Below, piece after piece: positions 18,665-27,173 of a DNA stretch of 64,000 bases; the first letter of the stretch is position 1, and each line of letters begins with the position of its first letter. The stretch is from Bacillota bacterium (GTDB taxonomy: Bacteria > Bacillota_I > Bacilli_A > Izemoplasmatales > Hujiaoplasmataceae). The translations under genes and the position numbers were made by a program. The stretch covers positions 44,880 to 108,879 of the forward strand of contig JAHIVB010000013.1 of NCBI GenBank assembly GCA_018816905.1. The letters run 5' to 3'. Below the pieces are notes generated by a model, which saw nothing but the letters and a program-made list of their open reading frames with translations, was not told the DNA's origin and ran no database searches.

Positions 18665-20089
18665 TTACCAGAATACGGGGATCCCAAATGGAAGATTGCC
18701 CGGGTTCAAGCTTGTATAATATAGGTAAGAATAACCGAGGAATCCTAATACTGCGACAGAAACCACGATGATGACGATGGTCAACCATCTTCTGTTTCTT
18801 CTGCGTTTCTTATATTTTTTGATTATTTGGTTGATTTTTTCATCTAGAAGTTCTTTTTCTTCAGAAGTAACGTCAACCAATTCTTTATGCAGAACTTCAG
18901 GTTTCTTTTCTTCTACAGGTTCAGGTTGAGGTTCTTTCACTTCTTCAACGACTTTTTGCTCAGCCTTTTTCATAACAACGGGCTCTGGCTTAGGTTGTTT
19001 TTTAACAACAGGCTCTGGCTGAACTTCTTCTTCCTGTACATCTTCTTTAAAAGCGGAAACAGGTTTTTCTTCTTCAGGTTCAACCTTTTCGGGTGTAGGT
19101 TCCACTTTTTCAACAATCGGTTCAACGACGGGTTGAACAGGAACAAACTCTTCTTCCTCTTGTAAAGCGTTTGGTACTTCGATTTCTGGCTCATTCACCA
19201 ATGTATCTTCCGTAACTGGTATGTCTTGATCTGTACCTTCAAAGAGAATGGTATCGATTTTAACGGCATCCAGGTCACTTGCTAGTGGAATCGAGTAATT
19301 ATGAGTGTCCTTCAAGATTTCTTTATGATAGAGGTGCAAATCGAAAATGATATATTCGACCATATCGCTCTTTTTCAAATCGATCGATATGTTAAATCCT
19401 TTTTCTTTTGCATATATTTCAAGCTCAAGAACACTTTTTTCGTTCAACAATTCAGCTTCTTCAGGCGAAAGTCGAAATCTTGCGGCCAAGATTGCAATCA
19501 GTTTTCCTTTGTTCACACGACGAGGAACCTTCACTCCATATTTTTCACCAAGGCCTCTTAAATCTCCCAAGGTGCAAGTATGAACAAGAACTTCTTTCAA
19601 AATCTTCAAGCTCACGCCATCCAAGTATCCGGAGGGTTCGTAGAATACACTTTCAAATAAAGTTTTGAAGTCTTCATATTTGATGACTTCAAAATCAACG
19701 GTGTACTTATATTTCAGTTTTTCAAGTTCGTCAAAAAAGTTATTTTTGATTTTATACAGATCACGATTCAAAAACAAGAAATTAAAGAAGATTTCTTTAT
19801 ACTTTGCTGCATCGAAATCAAGATTGAACTCACTAATCAACTTTTCAAGCAAATACACGGAATATTCATTATATCCGCGTAAACGATATTTTAATTCATC
19901 AGAGTATGTATCATAGAGTTTTGTCTGAAAAACTTTAGGATAGATTGTCTCTCTTAATACAAACCGATGAACGTAAATTGGAATGGTGATTTTGAACTGT
20001 TGAAATAGCAGAGCCATGTCCTCGGCAGGAATCACAGATAGTGTTTTCGAGTAAGCAAAATAATCTTCTTGAGTTTTGAATTTACTCAT
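18665..20089 (-). CDS. Unknown protein with SAP-like motifs, Glu/Pro-rich linker and C-terminal membrane anchor
   Basis: A 474-residue protein I do not recognise. Residues 1-175 are predicted helical. Two consecutive helix-loop-helix stretches follow: LRGLGEKYGVKVPRRVNKGK with LIAILAARF, and LELEIYAKEKGFNISIDLKK with SDMVEYI; both resemble SAP or Rho-N/HeH nucleic-acid-binding motifs. Residues 275-405 are a low-complexity linker rich in Glu, Pro, Val and Lys (PEPVV, EEVQPEPVVKKQPKPEP). A basic patch (KKYKKRRRNRRW) precedes a single membrane helix near 444-463 and a short tail. The topology suggests a cytoplasmic domain tethered to the membrane. ATG after AAGGGTGAGACT. It occupies the position of cotE between ymcA and mutS in Bacillus but has no similarity to CotE that I can see. 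Confidence 0.8.
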   Translation of the reverse strand: MSKFKTQEDYFAYSKTLSVIPAEDMALLFQQFKITIPIYVHRFVLRETIYPKVFQTKLYDTYSDELKYRLRGYNEYSVYLLEKLISEFNLDFDAAKYKEIFFNFLFLNRDLYKIKNNFFDELEKLKYKYTVDFEVIKYEDFKTLFESVFYEPSGYLDGVSLKILKEVLVHTCTLGDLRGLGEKYGVKVPRRVNKGKLIAILAARFRLSPEEAELLNEKSVLELEIYAKEKGFNISIDLKKSDMVEYIIFDLHLYHKEILKDTHNYSIPLASDLDAVKIDTILFEGTDQDIPVTEDTLVNEPEIEVPNALQEEEEFVPVQPVVEPIVEKVEPTPEKVEPEEEKPVSAFKEDVQEEEVQPEPVVKKQPKPEPVVMKKAEQKVVEEVKEPQPEPVEEKKPEVLHKELVDVTSEEKELLDEKINQIIKKYKKRRRNRRWLTIVIIVVSVAVLGFLGYSYLYYTSLNPGNLPFGIPVFW

Positions 20090-20235
20090 AGTCTCACCCT
20101 TTTCTTTGTTTATATTATAATAGTACTATAAATAAAATTATATTTCAATAGATTCAAACGAATATTTAGCGATTTCCACAGTTTTTTTACATTCTAAAAA
20201 TATCAAGGTCAGTGAGACGAATTATCTCGAAAAAA

Positions 20236-20281
20236 GAAAAGAAAAAAGAATTACCTAAATGTGGGGAATTTTAGGTAATTC
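20236..20281 (-). terminator. Terminator after ymcA
   Basis: Perfect 12-base stem GAATTACCTAAA / TTTAGGTAATTC (20248-20259 with 20270-20281) overlapping the end of the gene, followed by a T-rich run on the minus strand. Confidence 0.85.
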
Positions 20282-20605
20282 TTGTACTGAATTAAGTGAT
20301 TCATTGAATACTTCTTCTAGCTCATGAATTGTTTTGCTGAATTCCTCAAGGTCATTTAAGTATTCATGAATGAGAACATCACTTGTAAGTTCGGCCAATT
20401 TCCATTCATATTCTTTTCTTAAGGAGTCCGCTTTTAATTGATCACCTCGGTGTTCTAGGTTAACCAGTTTCTTCTGTGTAGCTAATATATCTTGGTACTT
20501 ATGGAGGTAATCGGTTGAGTTTTCAATCTTTGTCTTCATCTGAACCAATCGAACATACAAGTCAGATTCTTTTAGATGTTTCATCAAACCAGACAGTCTA
20601 TCCAT
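20255..20605 (-). CDS. ymcA: YlbF/YmcA (Com_YlbF) family protein, RicA-like
   Basis: A 116-residue all-helical protein of the YlbF/YmcA family. In Bacillus, YmcA (RicA), YlbF (RicF) and YaaT (RicT) form a complex that directs RNase Y to certain mRNAs and carries [4Fe-4S] clusters. The location immediately after miaB, as ymcB-ymcA in Bacillus, supports YmcA rather than YlbF. It contains no cysteine at all, so it cannot supply cluster ligands. The ATG at 20605 overlaps the miaB stop (ATGGATAG) and follows GGTGAGGAATACC. RNase Y is encoded 2 kb upstream. Confidence 0.85.
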   Translation of the reverse strand: MDRLSGLMKHLKESDLYVRLVQMKTKIENSTDYLHKYQDILATQKKLVNLEHRGDQLKADSLRKEYEWKLAELTSDVLIHEYLNDLEEFSKTIHELEEVFNESLNSVQELPKIPHI

Positions 20606-22034
20606 GGTATTCCTCACCAGTGAGAGACCATGTTTTTGCTTCTACAATTTGAAGCGAAGTCAGACTGCCAATCAATTTAGAATCGCCTTTGAAATGAACG
20701 AGTTTATTGTGTTTCGTATATCCACTCAACATATTGGGATTGGTTTTAGAAGGTCCTTCAACCAATACTTCAACCATTTGGTCTAAAAACCTTAGATTTC
20801 CGTTTTTAAAACCTTCATTCACAATCTTATTTAAGCGATATAATCGTTTCTTCTTTTCTTCATTTGGTGTAGAATCATCAAAGTTTGCCGCTGGGGTACC
20901 ACTTCTCGGTGAGAAAACAAATGTGTATGCACCCTCGAAACCAGCCTTTTCCACCAAATCTAAGGTCTCAATAAAATCTTCTTCAGTCTCTCCGGGAAAA
21001 CCTACGATAATGTCTGTAGTTAGCGAAATAGAAGGGATTTTATCTCTGATTTCCTGGACAGTTTTCAAGTAGCTTTCTTTGGTATATTTGCGATTCATTG
21101 CTTTTAAGATCTTGTTTGACCCCGATTGCACTGGCAGATGAATATAAGGCATCAAATTACCGCCAAGACTTAAAACGTCAATGATTTCTGTAGAAAAATC
21201 CTTCGGATGAGATGTCGTGAACCGGATTCTTGGAATGTCCATTTTGTGCAAATCATTCAGTAAATCAGAAAATCGGTATTCTCGCGACTCAAAATCAAGT
21301 CCGTATGAATTAACATTTTGTCCTAACAAAGTAATCTCTTTATACCCTTGATCAATCAACGATTGTACTTCAGATAAAATATGTTCAGGATGTCTAGAAC
21401 GCTCTTTTCCCCTTGTATAAGGGACAATGCAATAAGTACAAAACTCATCACAGCCAAACATGATGTTAACCCATGCTTTAAAACGACTATCCCTGGCGGA
21501 TGGTAAGTCTTCAACAATCTCACCTTCAACAGACAGCACTTCGACAACCCGTCTTTTTTCTTTGATTGCAACTTGGAGGTAATCGAGTAATTTATGAAGA
21601 TTGTGAGTTCCGAATATGATATCCACTTGTTTGTAAGTCTTCAGCAACTTTTCAACAACGACTTCTTCTTGTGGCATGCATCCACCGACAGCTACAATCA
21701 ATTCAGGCTTTTTAAGCTTCATTGATTTGTATCTACCCAGTTCTCCGAAAACCTTTTTTTCAGCGTTTTCTCTAATCGCACATGTATTGATGATGATTAA
21801 GTCCGCAATTTCCTCAATATTGGTTTCAACGAAGCCTTGGCTTTCAAGCAAACCCTTGATTTTCTCGCTGTCAGCGACGTTTGCTTGACATCCATGTGTT
21901 TGAATGCAGTAGAGTTTTCCCTCTCCTAGAAGCGAATCAAAAGCGGTAGGAACATAATCAAGTACCGATGTTTCGTTTTTCGTTCTTTTTCTTGCATTTT
22001 TCAGTATTGGTTTGTTGTAATTTTGATTATCCAT
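20598..22034 (-). CDS. miaB: tRNA-2-methylthio-N6-dimethylallyladenosine synthase
   Basis: A 478-residue radical SAM methylthiotransferase that adds the 2-methylthio group to i6A37 of tRNA. The N-terminal UPF0004 domain carries the auxiliary-cluster cysteines (QTHGCQAN, NTCAIRENA, VGGCMPQ); the radical SAM CxxxCxxC is in GCDEFCTYCIVPY; a TRAM domain closes the C terminus (about residues 410-475). The ATG at 22034 has AAGGTG six bases upstream. It overlaps ymcA by eight bases and has its own promoter. Works on the product of MiaA. Confidence 0.97.
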   Translation of the reverse strand: MDNQNYNKPILKNARKRTKNETSVLDYVPTAFDSLLGEGKLYCIQTHGCQANVADSEKIKGLLESQGFVETNIEEIADLIIINTCAIRENAEKKVFGELGRYKSMKLKKPELIVAVGGCMPQEEVVVEKLLKTYKQVDIIFGTHNLHKLLDYLQVAIKEKRRVVEVLSVEGEIVEDLPSARDSRFKAWVNIMFGCDEFCTYCIVPYTRGKERSRHPEHILSEVQSLIDQGYKEITLLGQNVNSYGLDFESREYRFSDLLNDLHKMDIPRIRFTTSHPKDFSTEIIDVLSLGGNLMPYIHLPVQSGSNKILKAMNRKYTKESYLKTVQEIRDKIPSISLTTDIIVGFPGETEEDFIETLDLVEKAGFEGAYTFVFSPRSGTPAANFDDSTPNEEKKKRLYRLNKIVNEGFKNGNLRFLDQMVEVLVEGPSKTNPNMLSGYTKHNKLVHFKGDSKLIGSLTSLQIVEAKTWSLTGEEYHG

Positions 22035-22051
22035 ATCCATCACCTTGCTTT

Positions 22052-22080
22052 AGTATAATTTATTTGCTCCCATATTTCAA
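22052..22080 (-). promoter_or_regulatory. Promoter of miaB-ymcA
   Basis: TTGAAA (22075-22080), 17-base spacer, TATACT (22052-22057) on the minus strand, about 18 bases before the miaB start. Confidence 0.75.
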
Positions 22081-22090
22081 ATCATTCGTT

Positions 22091-22118
22091 AAAAAAGCGT
22101 TTATGGAGGACCATAAAC
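22091..22118 (-). terminator. Terminator after ymdB
   Basis: GTTTATGG-TCCT-CCATAAAC hairpin (22099-22106 with 22111-22118) followed by GCTTTTTTAA on the minus strand. Confidence 0.8.
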
Positions 22119-22126
22119 ACTTTTCT

Positions 22127-22885
22127 CTATTCAAAGATATTGATTCTTTCAATTTTGTTTTGATTTAGATCCAGCAAAACTGCATTGAATTGTAGTGGAC
22201 CGTCGTTTTCAGGATTCACTCTTTCGGGAACACCGCTTAGAAACTTACGGATTCCTTGTTTGATCTCTCCGCCGATGATCCCATATTTGACCCCAGTCAT
22301 ACCAACATCAGTAATGTATTGCATTCCTTTGGGGAAAATGACGTTATCAGCGGTAGGAACGTGTGTATGAGTTCCGATTAATGCAGAGACTCTTCCATCC
22401 AAGTAATTTGCCAAAGCATATTTTTCACTGGTTGCCTCGGCATGAAAGTCGACAATAAAATAATCACTCTTCACGGTTTGGAGTAATTCATCCATTTTCT
22501 TAAAAGGACTGTCGATTTGATCTCGCATGAATACTCTGCCAAGTAGATTGACAATCGTGACAATCTTACCGTTATAGTTTAAACTGACGTATTCATTTCC
22601 AGGAGTTCCTTCTCCATAATTGGCTGGTCTGCATACATTTGGATAGTCCAGAACATTCATTGAATCTTTCTTTGAAAATGCATGATTACCCAGTGTAATG
22701 GCGTGTACGCCCTTTGTCATTAAATCCTTATAAATGGCATCGGTCAGCCCGTTCCCTTTGGCAATGTTTTCACCGTTTACGATGACTATGTTTGGTTTGT
22801 ATTGTTGTTTTACAGACGGATAGTATTTGTCAAAGGCTTCTCTTCCCTTATCCATGTATACGTCTCCAATGAATAATATTCTCAT
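22127..22885 (-). CDS. ymdB: YmdB-family 2',3'-cyclic nucleotide phosphodiesterase
   Basis: A 252-residue metallophosphoesterase of the TIGR00282/YmdB family. Motifs: FIGDVYMDKGRE at the N terminus, NGENIAKG, TLGNHAFSK, DFHAEATSEK and GTHTHVPTAD, which together form the di-metal site. In Bacillus YmdB hydrolyses 2',3'-cAMP-type nucleotides and affects biofilm and motility gene expression; a role downstream of RNA decay is suggested by its constant pairing with rny. The ATG follows TTTAGGAGACTTT. A short weak hairpin separates it from rny. Confidence 0.93.
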   Translation of the reverse strand: MRILFIGDVYMDKGREAFDKYYPSVKQQYKPNIVIVNGENIAKGNGLTDAIYKDLMTKGVHAITLGNHAFSKKDSMNVLDYPNVCRPANYGEGTPGNEYVSLNYNGKIVTIVNLLGRVFMRDQIDSPFKKMDELLQTVKSDYFIVDFHAEATSEKYALANYLDGRVSALIGTHTHVPTADNVIFPKGMQYITDVGMTGVKYGIIGGEIKQGIRKFLSGVPERVNPENDGPLQFNAVLLDLNQNKIERINIFE

Positions 22886-22901
22886 AAAGTCTCCTAAAAA
22901 T

Positions 22902-22924
22902 CATAGCCTCCCATAATGGAAGGC
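22902..22924 (-). terminator. Weak hairpin between rny and ymdB
   Basis: GCCTTCC-ATTAT-GGGAGGC (one G-T pair) followed by TATGATTTTTAGG on the minus strand, just before the ymdB ribosome site; may attenuate or serve as a processing site. Confidence 0.5.
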
Positions 22925-22930
22925 TAGTCT

Positions 22931-24493
22931 TTATTTTGCAATGTCCTGTGCACGCGTTTCACGAATGACTGTGACTTTGATCGTGCCTGGATAACTTAAT
23001 TTCTCTTCTATTTGTTGTTTGATTTCTCTAGCAACGAGATGTGTTTTTTGATCATCTATCTCATTTGGCCTGACGATTACTCTGACTTCACGACCGGCTT
23101 GAATTGCAAATGCTTGTTCAACGCCTGATACGGATAAGGAGATCTCTTCAAGTTGTGTTAAGCGTTTGATGTAATTTTCAAGTGATTCACTTCTCGCGCC
23201 TGGTCTAGCTGCCGATAATGCATCTGCTGCTGCGACCAATACTCCGATGACTGTTTTAGCTTCTACATCTCCATGATGTGAGCTAATCGCGTCGATGACG
23301 GCTTCATGTTCATGGTACTTGTTCGCAAGTTGAATTCCAATATCGATGTGAGAACCTTCCATTTCATGGTCGACTGCTTTACCGATGTCATGTAATAACC
23401 CGGCACGTTTGGCAATCACTTCGTTTTCACCGAGTTCAACTGCTAATTTTCCACTAAGGAATGAAGTTTCAATCGAGTGACGGAGTGCGTTTTGTCCATA
23501 AGAAGTTCTAAAGTGCATTCTACCTAGTAATTTAACCAAATCAGGATGCATTTTGCCAACACCCGTTTCGAAGATGGCTTTATCACCCATGTCGCGGATG
23601 AATTGGTCTACTTCAACTCTGGTTTTTTCAACGATTTCTTCAATTCTTGCAGGATGAATTCGTCCATCCGTTATTAATGTTTCAATAGTTTTCTTTGCGA
23701 TTTCTCTCCGCACTGGATCAAAACCTGATAATACAACGGCTTCCGGGGTATCATCGATAATGAGGTCTACTCCGGTGAGTGCTTCAATGGTACGGATATT
23801 TCTTCCTTCTCTACCAATGATTCTACCCTTCATCTCATCGTTAGGCAAATTGACAACACTAACAGTTGTCTCTGCAGTCACGTCCTGAGCATATTTTTGA
23901 ATGGCTTGTGAAATAATTTCTTTTGCGATTTTACCTGCATCTTGTTTTGCTTGGTCTTCACGATCACGAATGTACTTGTCAATTTCGACAGCCATTTCTT
24001 CTTCAACTCTGACCATAATTACTTTTCTTGCTTGTTCTTCTGTAAAATTGGCGATTTCTAATAACTTTGTATTTTGTTCTTGAATGATGCTTTCCAGTTT
24101 GCTGGCCTTTTCCTCAATAGCGTTTTTCTTTTGATCCAAAACTTCTTCTTTACGATCTATATTTAGTTCACGTTTGTCTAAATTGACTGAACGGCGTTCA
24201 ATCAATTCTTCGCGTTGTGTCATTTTTTTCTCTAAATCAGACACAATCGCTTTCTTTTCTTTAATTATTTTATCGTTTTCTAAATTAAGATTATAAATTT
24301 CTTGTCTTGCTTCTAACAGTTTTTCTTTTTTAATTTTTTCCGCTTGTGAGTTTGCTTCGTCAATAATGTTTTGAGACTTATTCCGTGCGGTTTGAAATCC
24401 TTTTTCAACGACAATCACACGTGCAATAAATCCAATTAATCCACCGACAACTAAGGCTAACAAAATGAAAATAATAATTTCAAATGTACCCAT
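22931..24493 (-). CDS. rny: Ribonuclease Y
   Basis: A 520-residue membrane-bound endoribonuclease that starts bulk mRNA decay in Firmicutes. Order of parts: N-terminal membrane helix (residues 4-26), long coiled coil (about 30-205), KH domain ([19 protein letters not shown]), and an HD hydrolase domain ([11 protein letters not shown] ... [12 protein letters not shown] ... SSHHGD). Length is normal. ATG after CGGAGGTAATAATT. Its promoter and a 5' leader with a perfect stem-loop lie upstream. ymdB follows, as in Bacillus (ymdA-ymdB). Confidence 0.97.
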   Translation of the reverse strand: MGTFEIIIFILLALVVGGLIGFIARVIVVEKGFQTARNKSQNIIDEANSQAEKIKKEKLLEARQEIYNLNLENDKIIKEKKAIVSDLEKKMTQREELIERRSVNLDKRELNIDRKEEVLDQKKNAIEEKASKLESIIQEQNTKLLEIANFTEEQARKVIMVRVEEEMAVEIDKYIRDREDQAKQDAGKIAKEIISQAIQKYAQDVTAETTVSVVNLPNDEMKGRIIGREGRNIRTIEALTGVDLIIDDTPEAVVLSGFDPVRREIAKKTIETLITDGRIHPARIEEIVEKTRVEVDQFIRDMGDKAIFETGVGKMHPDLVKLLGRMHFRTSYGQNALRHSIETSFLSGKLAVELGENEVIAKRAGLLHDIGKAVDHEMEGSHIDIGIQLANKYHEHEAVIDAISSHHGDVEAKTVIGVLVAAADALSAARPGARSESLENYIKRLTQLEEISLSVSGVEQAFAIQAGREVRVIVRPNEIDDQKTHLVAREIKQQIEEKLSYPGTIKVTVIRETRAQDIAK

Positions 24494-24533
24494 AATTATT
24501 ACCTCCGTTTTGATTTAGTTGTTTTATATCAGT

Positions 24534-24553
24534 GTATCGAAAGAATTCGATAC
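24534..24553 (-). other. Stem-loop in the rny 5' leader
   Basis: Perfect 8-base inverted repeat GTATCGAA-TTCT-TTCGATAC on the minus strand, between the rny promoter and start codon; no T run follows, so not a terminator. It could protect the leader or be a cleavage target; inference. Confidence 0.5.
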
Positions 24554-24583
24554 TAAAAATATACACCATTTAATACGTAGTCT

Positions 24584-24612
24584 ATTATACAATAAATAGC
24601 CATCTTAGTCAA
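24584..24612 (-). promoter_or_regulatory. Promoter of rny
   Basis: TTGACT (24607-24612), 17-base spacer, TATAAT (24584-24589) on the minus strand; gives a leader of about 85 bases. Confidence 0.85.
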
Positions 24613-24671
24613 AGAGAATTTCTTGCGAATTGGGTTTCAATATAGGTTTGAACCGATTGTGGCGGTTTTCA

Positions 24672-24705
24672 TAAAAAAAAAGAAAAACGCTCAATGCGTC
24701 TTTCT
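24672..24705 (-). terminator. Terminator after recA
   Basis: AGAAAGACGC / GCGTTTTTCT stem (24681-24690 with 24696-24705, one G-T pair) followed by nine T on the minus strand, overlapping the recA stop. Confidence 0.85.
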
Positions 24706-25699
24706 ATTTTTTTAGTAATTTTTCACGCAACTGAAGTTCTAAAGAATTGGCCAATTCTTTGTTTTCTTCTAAATATTTCTTCACGTTTTCACGGCCTTGT
24801 CCGATTTTTTGATCATTATAGGAAAACCAAGATCCGCTTTTCTTGACTAACTCGTTTTCGACAGCTAAATCAACAATCTCTCCAAGTCTGGAAATACCAA
24901 AGCCGAAGACAAGATCGACAACACAAGTTTTAAATGGAGAAGCTACTTTGTTCTTAACGACTTTGACTTTCGCTTGATTTCCGACAATGTCATTTCCATC
25001 CTTAATTTGCTCGCCTCTTCTGATTTCTAGACGAACTGAAGAATAAAACTTCAATGCACGTCCGCCAGGAGTAGTTTCAGGATTTCCAAACATGACGCCG
25101 ACTTTCTCACGAATTTGATTGATGAATATTGCGATACAATGTGATTTTGAAAGTACACCGGATAGTTTTCGCATTGCCTGAGACATGAGTCTCGCTTGCA
25201 ATCCAACATGCGAATCTCCCATCTCTCCACGGATTTCCGCTTCTGGAACCAATGCGGCGACCGAATCGATGACGACGATATCAACAGCACCGCTACGAAT
25301 GAGAGCTTCAGCGATTTCCAAGCCTTGTTCTCCGGTATCTGGTTGCGATAAAATCAATGAATCGACATCGACTCCTAGTGCTCTTGCATAAACTGGGTCC
25401 AATGCATGCTCTGCATCTATAAATGCTGCATAACCTCCACCTTTTTGAACTTCAGCGATGGCATGAAGAGCAAAGGTTGTTTTTCCGGAAGATTCCGGTC
25501 CATAGATTTCGATGATTCTGCCTCTAGGATAACCACCTACTCCAAGTGCAACGTCAAGTGCAATCGATCCCGTGGAAATGGATTCAACGTTAAAGTTCGT
25601 CTCCGTTTCTCCTAAAATCATGACTGCGCCTTTTCCGTATTCTTTTTCGATTTCTTTCAAAGCAATGTCTAGACTCTTTCTTCTTTTCTCATCTGCCAT
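24704..25699 (-). CDS. recA: Recombinase RecA
   Basis: A 331-residue RecA. Walker [10 protein letters not shown], Walker [12 protein letters not shown], the L2/ssDNA loop region ([19 protein letters not shown]) and the C-terminal domain are all present; the acidic C-terminal tail of E. coli RecA is missing, making it slightly shorter than usual. It promotes strand exchange and LexA-type SOS induction, but I see no GAACnnnnGTTC LexA box in the 60 bases upstream. ATG after GAGGAGGCCACC. It follows pgsA; cinA, usually between them in Bacillus, is absent. Confidence 0.98.
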   Translation of the reverse strand: MADEKRRKSLDIALKEIEKEYGKGAVMILGETETNFNVESISTGSIALDVALGVGGYPRGRIIEIYGPESSGKTTFALHAIAEVQKGGGYAAFIDAEHALDPVYARALGVDVDSLILSQPDTGEQGLEIAEALIRSGAVDIVVIDSVAALVPEAEIRGEMGDSHVGLQARLMSQAMRKLSGVLSKSHCIAIFINQIREKVGVMFGNPETTPGGRALKFYSSVRLEIRRGEQIKDGNDIVGNQAKVKVVKNKVASPFKTCVVDLVFGFGISRLGEIVDLAVENELVKKSGSWFSYNDQKIGQGRENVKKYLEENKELANSLELQLREKLLKK

Positions 25700-25759
25700 G
25701 GTGGCCTCCTCAAATACAATCTTCTTCTTATAATGTTACGAATATAATATTGAATTTCT

Positions 25760-26332
25760 TTAAATCGATTCTAAAATGATACTTTTGTTTTTCATGAAAT
25801 AATCTAATCCTGAAATTAAAGTCATCCCTACACTCATAATGACGAGTACAATCCCAATGATGTCAAACGCCTTGATAGTGACGAAAGGAAGTACAAACAA
25901 GTAATAAGTAATGGTAACCATTGTTAAAGCCGTTTTATATTTCCCTAGATTGGATGCTGCAATGATTTTTCCGCCACCAACAGCTACGAGACGAATCGAA
26001 GTCACAATGAACTCCCTAGCTAAAATGATAATAGGAACCCAAAAAGGCATCCACATCGACGGTTCTACTCTAAAATTATCTGCTAAAATAAGCAAGGCTG
26101 CCATGACAAGCAGTTTGTCTGCCAGCGGATCAATGAATTTTCCAAATGTAGTCACAATATTTCTCTGTCTGGCAATTTTACCGTCGAGATAATCAGTAAA
26201 TGAAGCTATGACAAAGATGATTCCCATGATTAGGTAAGTCACATTTCCGATTGAATCTTTGAAAAGATAGATGATCATCATCACTGGAACCAAAATGATT
26301 CTAATCATGGTTAGTTTATTAGGTAAGTTCAT
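25760..26332 (-). CDS. pgsA: CDP-diacylglycerol--glycerol-3-phosphate 3-phosphatidyltransferase
   Basis: A 190-residue membrane enzyme making phosphatidylglycerol phosphate. The CDP-alcohol phosphotransferase motif is complete in DYLDGKIAR and GKFIDPLADK (D-x2-D-G-x2-A-R-x8-G-x3-D-x3-D). About six hydrophobic segments are seen. ATG after AAGAGGTGAATTT. A TATAAT about 20 bases upstream gives a likely start of transcription for pgsA-recA, but the -35 is poor. pgsA next to recA is a typical Firmicutes arrangement. Confidence 0.95.
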   Translation of the reverse strand: MNLPNKLTMIRIILVPVMMIIYLFKDSIGNVTYLIMGIIFVIASFTDYLDGKIARQRNIVTTFGKFIDPLADKLLVMAALLILADNFRVEPSMWMPFWVPIIILAREFIVTSIRLVAVGGGKIIAASNLGKYKTALTMVTITYYLFVLPFVTIKAFDIIGIVLVIMSVGMTLISGLDYFMKNKSIILESI

Positions 26333-26390
26333 AAATTCACCTCTTTCAATATTATAACATATTTCACATAAATTTAAATAATTTTAGATG

Positions 26391-26418
26391 ATAAAAAAGC
26401 AACGTTCCCGTTGCTTTT
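26391..26418 (-). terminator. Terminator after yebC
   Basis: AAGCAACG-GGAA-CGTTGCTT followed by TTTTATC on the minus strand. Confidence 0.85.
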
Positions 26419-26422
26419 GATG

Positions 26423-27154
26423 TTATTCTTCTTCGCTTGGCATCAAAACGTTGTGAAAGACTTCTTGGACGTCATCGAGTTCGTTTGTCATATCGATGAA
26501 TCGTTGTAACTTTGCACGATCTTCATCACTGAGTTCGATATATTCTTGAGGAAGATAGGTGACACTGTCTTCCAAAAACTCAAGTTCTTTTCCCGTTTCA
26601 GTCAATGCGTCTTTCATATGATCAAGTTCATGTGGTGCGCCTGTTATCATAACGACGCCATCTTCGAATTGAAGGTCAGTGACTTCACATTCCGCATTCA
26701 TCAGTGCTTCCAAGGCTTCATCTTCATCAATTCCTTCAACGCTGATTTTTGCGCAATAGGTATACATGTACGTGACACTACCTGCAACCCCAAGTTTACT
26801 GCCAGTTTTTGTAAAGCATGAACGAACTTCTCCAAAAGTTCTATTCACATTGTCAGTCATACATTCTACAATTAAAGTACATCCGCCCGGTCCAAATCCT
26901 TCATAGCGAATTGGATAGTAATCTTCACCAGTGCCGCCTTTTGCTTTCTCGATGTTTCTTTTGATGACATCGGCTGGAACTTGATTTTGTTTTGCTCTAA
27001 TGATAACGCGTTTTAAAGCTAAATTGGAGTCTGGATCTGGATCTCCATTTTTAGCCGCCATATAAATTTCTTTTCCAAATTTGGCATACAGTTTGCTTTT
27101 CATCGCACTCGTTTTTGCCATTGATGCTGCTCTTACTTCATGGGCTCTTCCCAT
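26423..27154 (-). CDS. yebC: YebC/PmpR-family translational or transcriptional regulator
   Basis: A 243-residue protein of the YebC/TACO1 family with the usual start (MGRAHEVRAASMAKTSAMKS) and three-domain length. YebC1-type proteins help ribosomes through proline-rich stretches, as EF-P does; others act as DNA-binding regulators. The N-terminal GRAHEVR is a variant of the GHSKWAN-type start found in many YebC proteins. ATG after AGCGAGGTAATCAAA. It lies 19 bases downstream of cvfB and probably shares its transcript, which ends at the following terminator. Confidence 0.92.
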   Translation of the reverse strand: MGRAHEVRAASMAKTSAMKSKLYAKFGKEIYMAAKNGDPDPDSNLALKRVIIRAKQNQVPADVIKRNIEKAKGGTGEDYYPIRYEGFGPGGCTLIVECMTDNVNRTFGEVRSCFTKTGSKLGVAGSVTYMYTYCAKISVEGIDEDEALEALMNAECEVTDLQFEDGVVMITGAPHELDHMKDALTETGKELEFLEDSVTYLPQEYIELSDEDRAKLQRFIDMTNELDDVQEVFHNVLMPSEEE

Positions 27155-27173
27155 TTTGATTACCTCGCTTATT

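Noticed and set aside
18887..19165. Phe-rich open frame on the plus strand
   Set aside because: Antisense shadow of the Glu/Pro/Lys-rich linker; low complexity without a ribosome site.
25700..25759. LexA box upstream of recA
   Set aside because: No GAACnnnnGTTC-like site is present in the gap between pgsA and recA.
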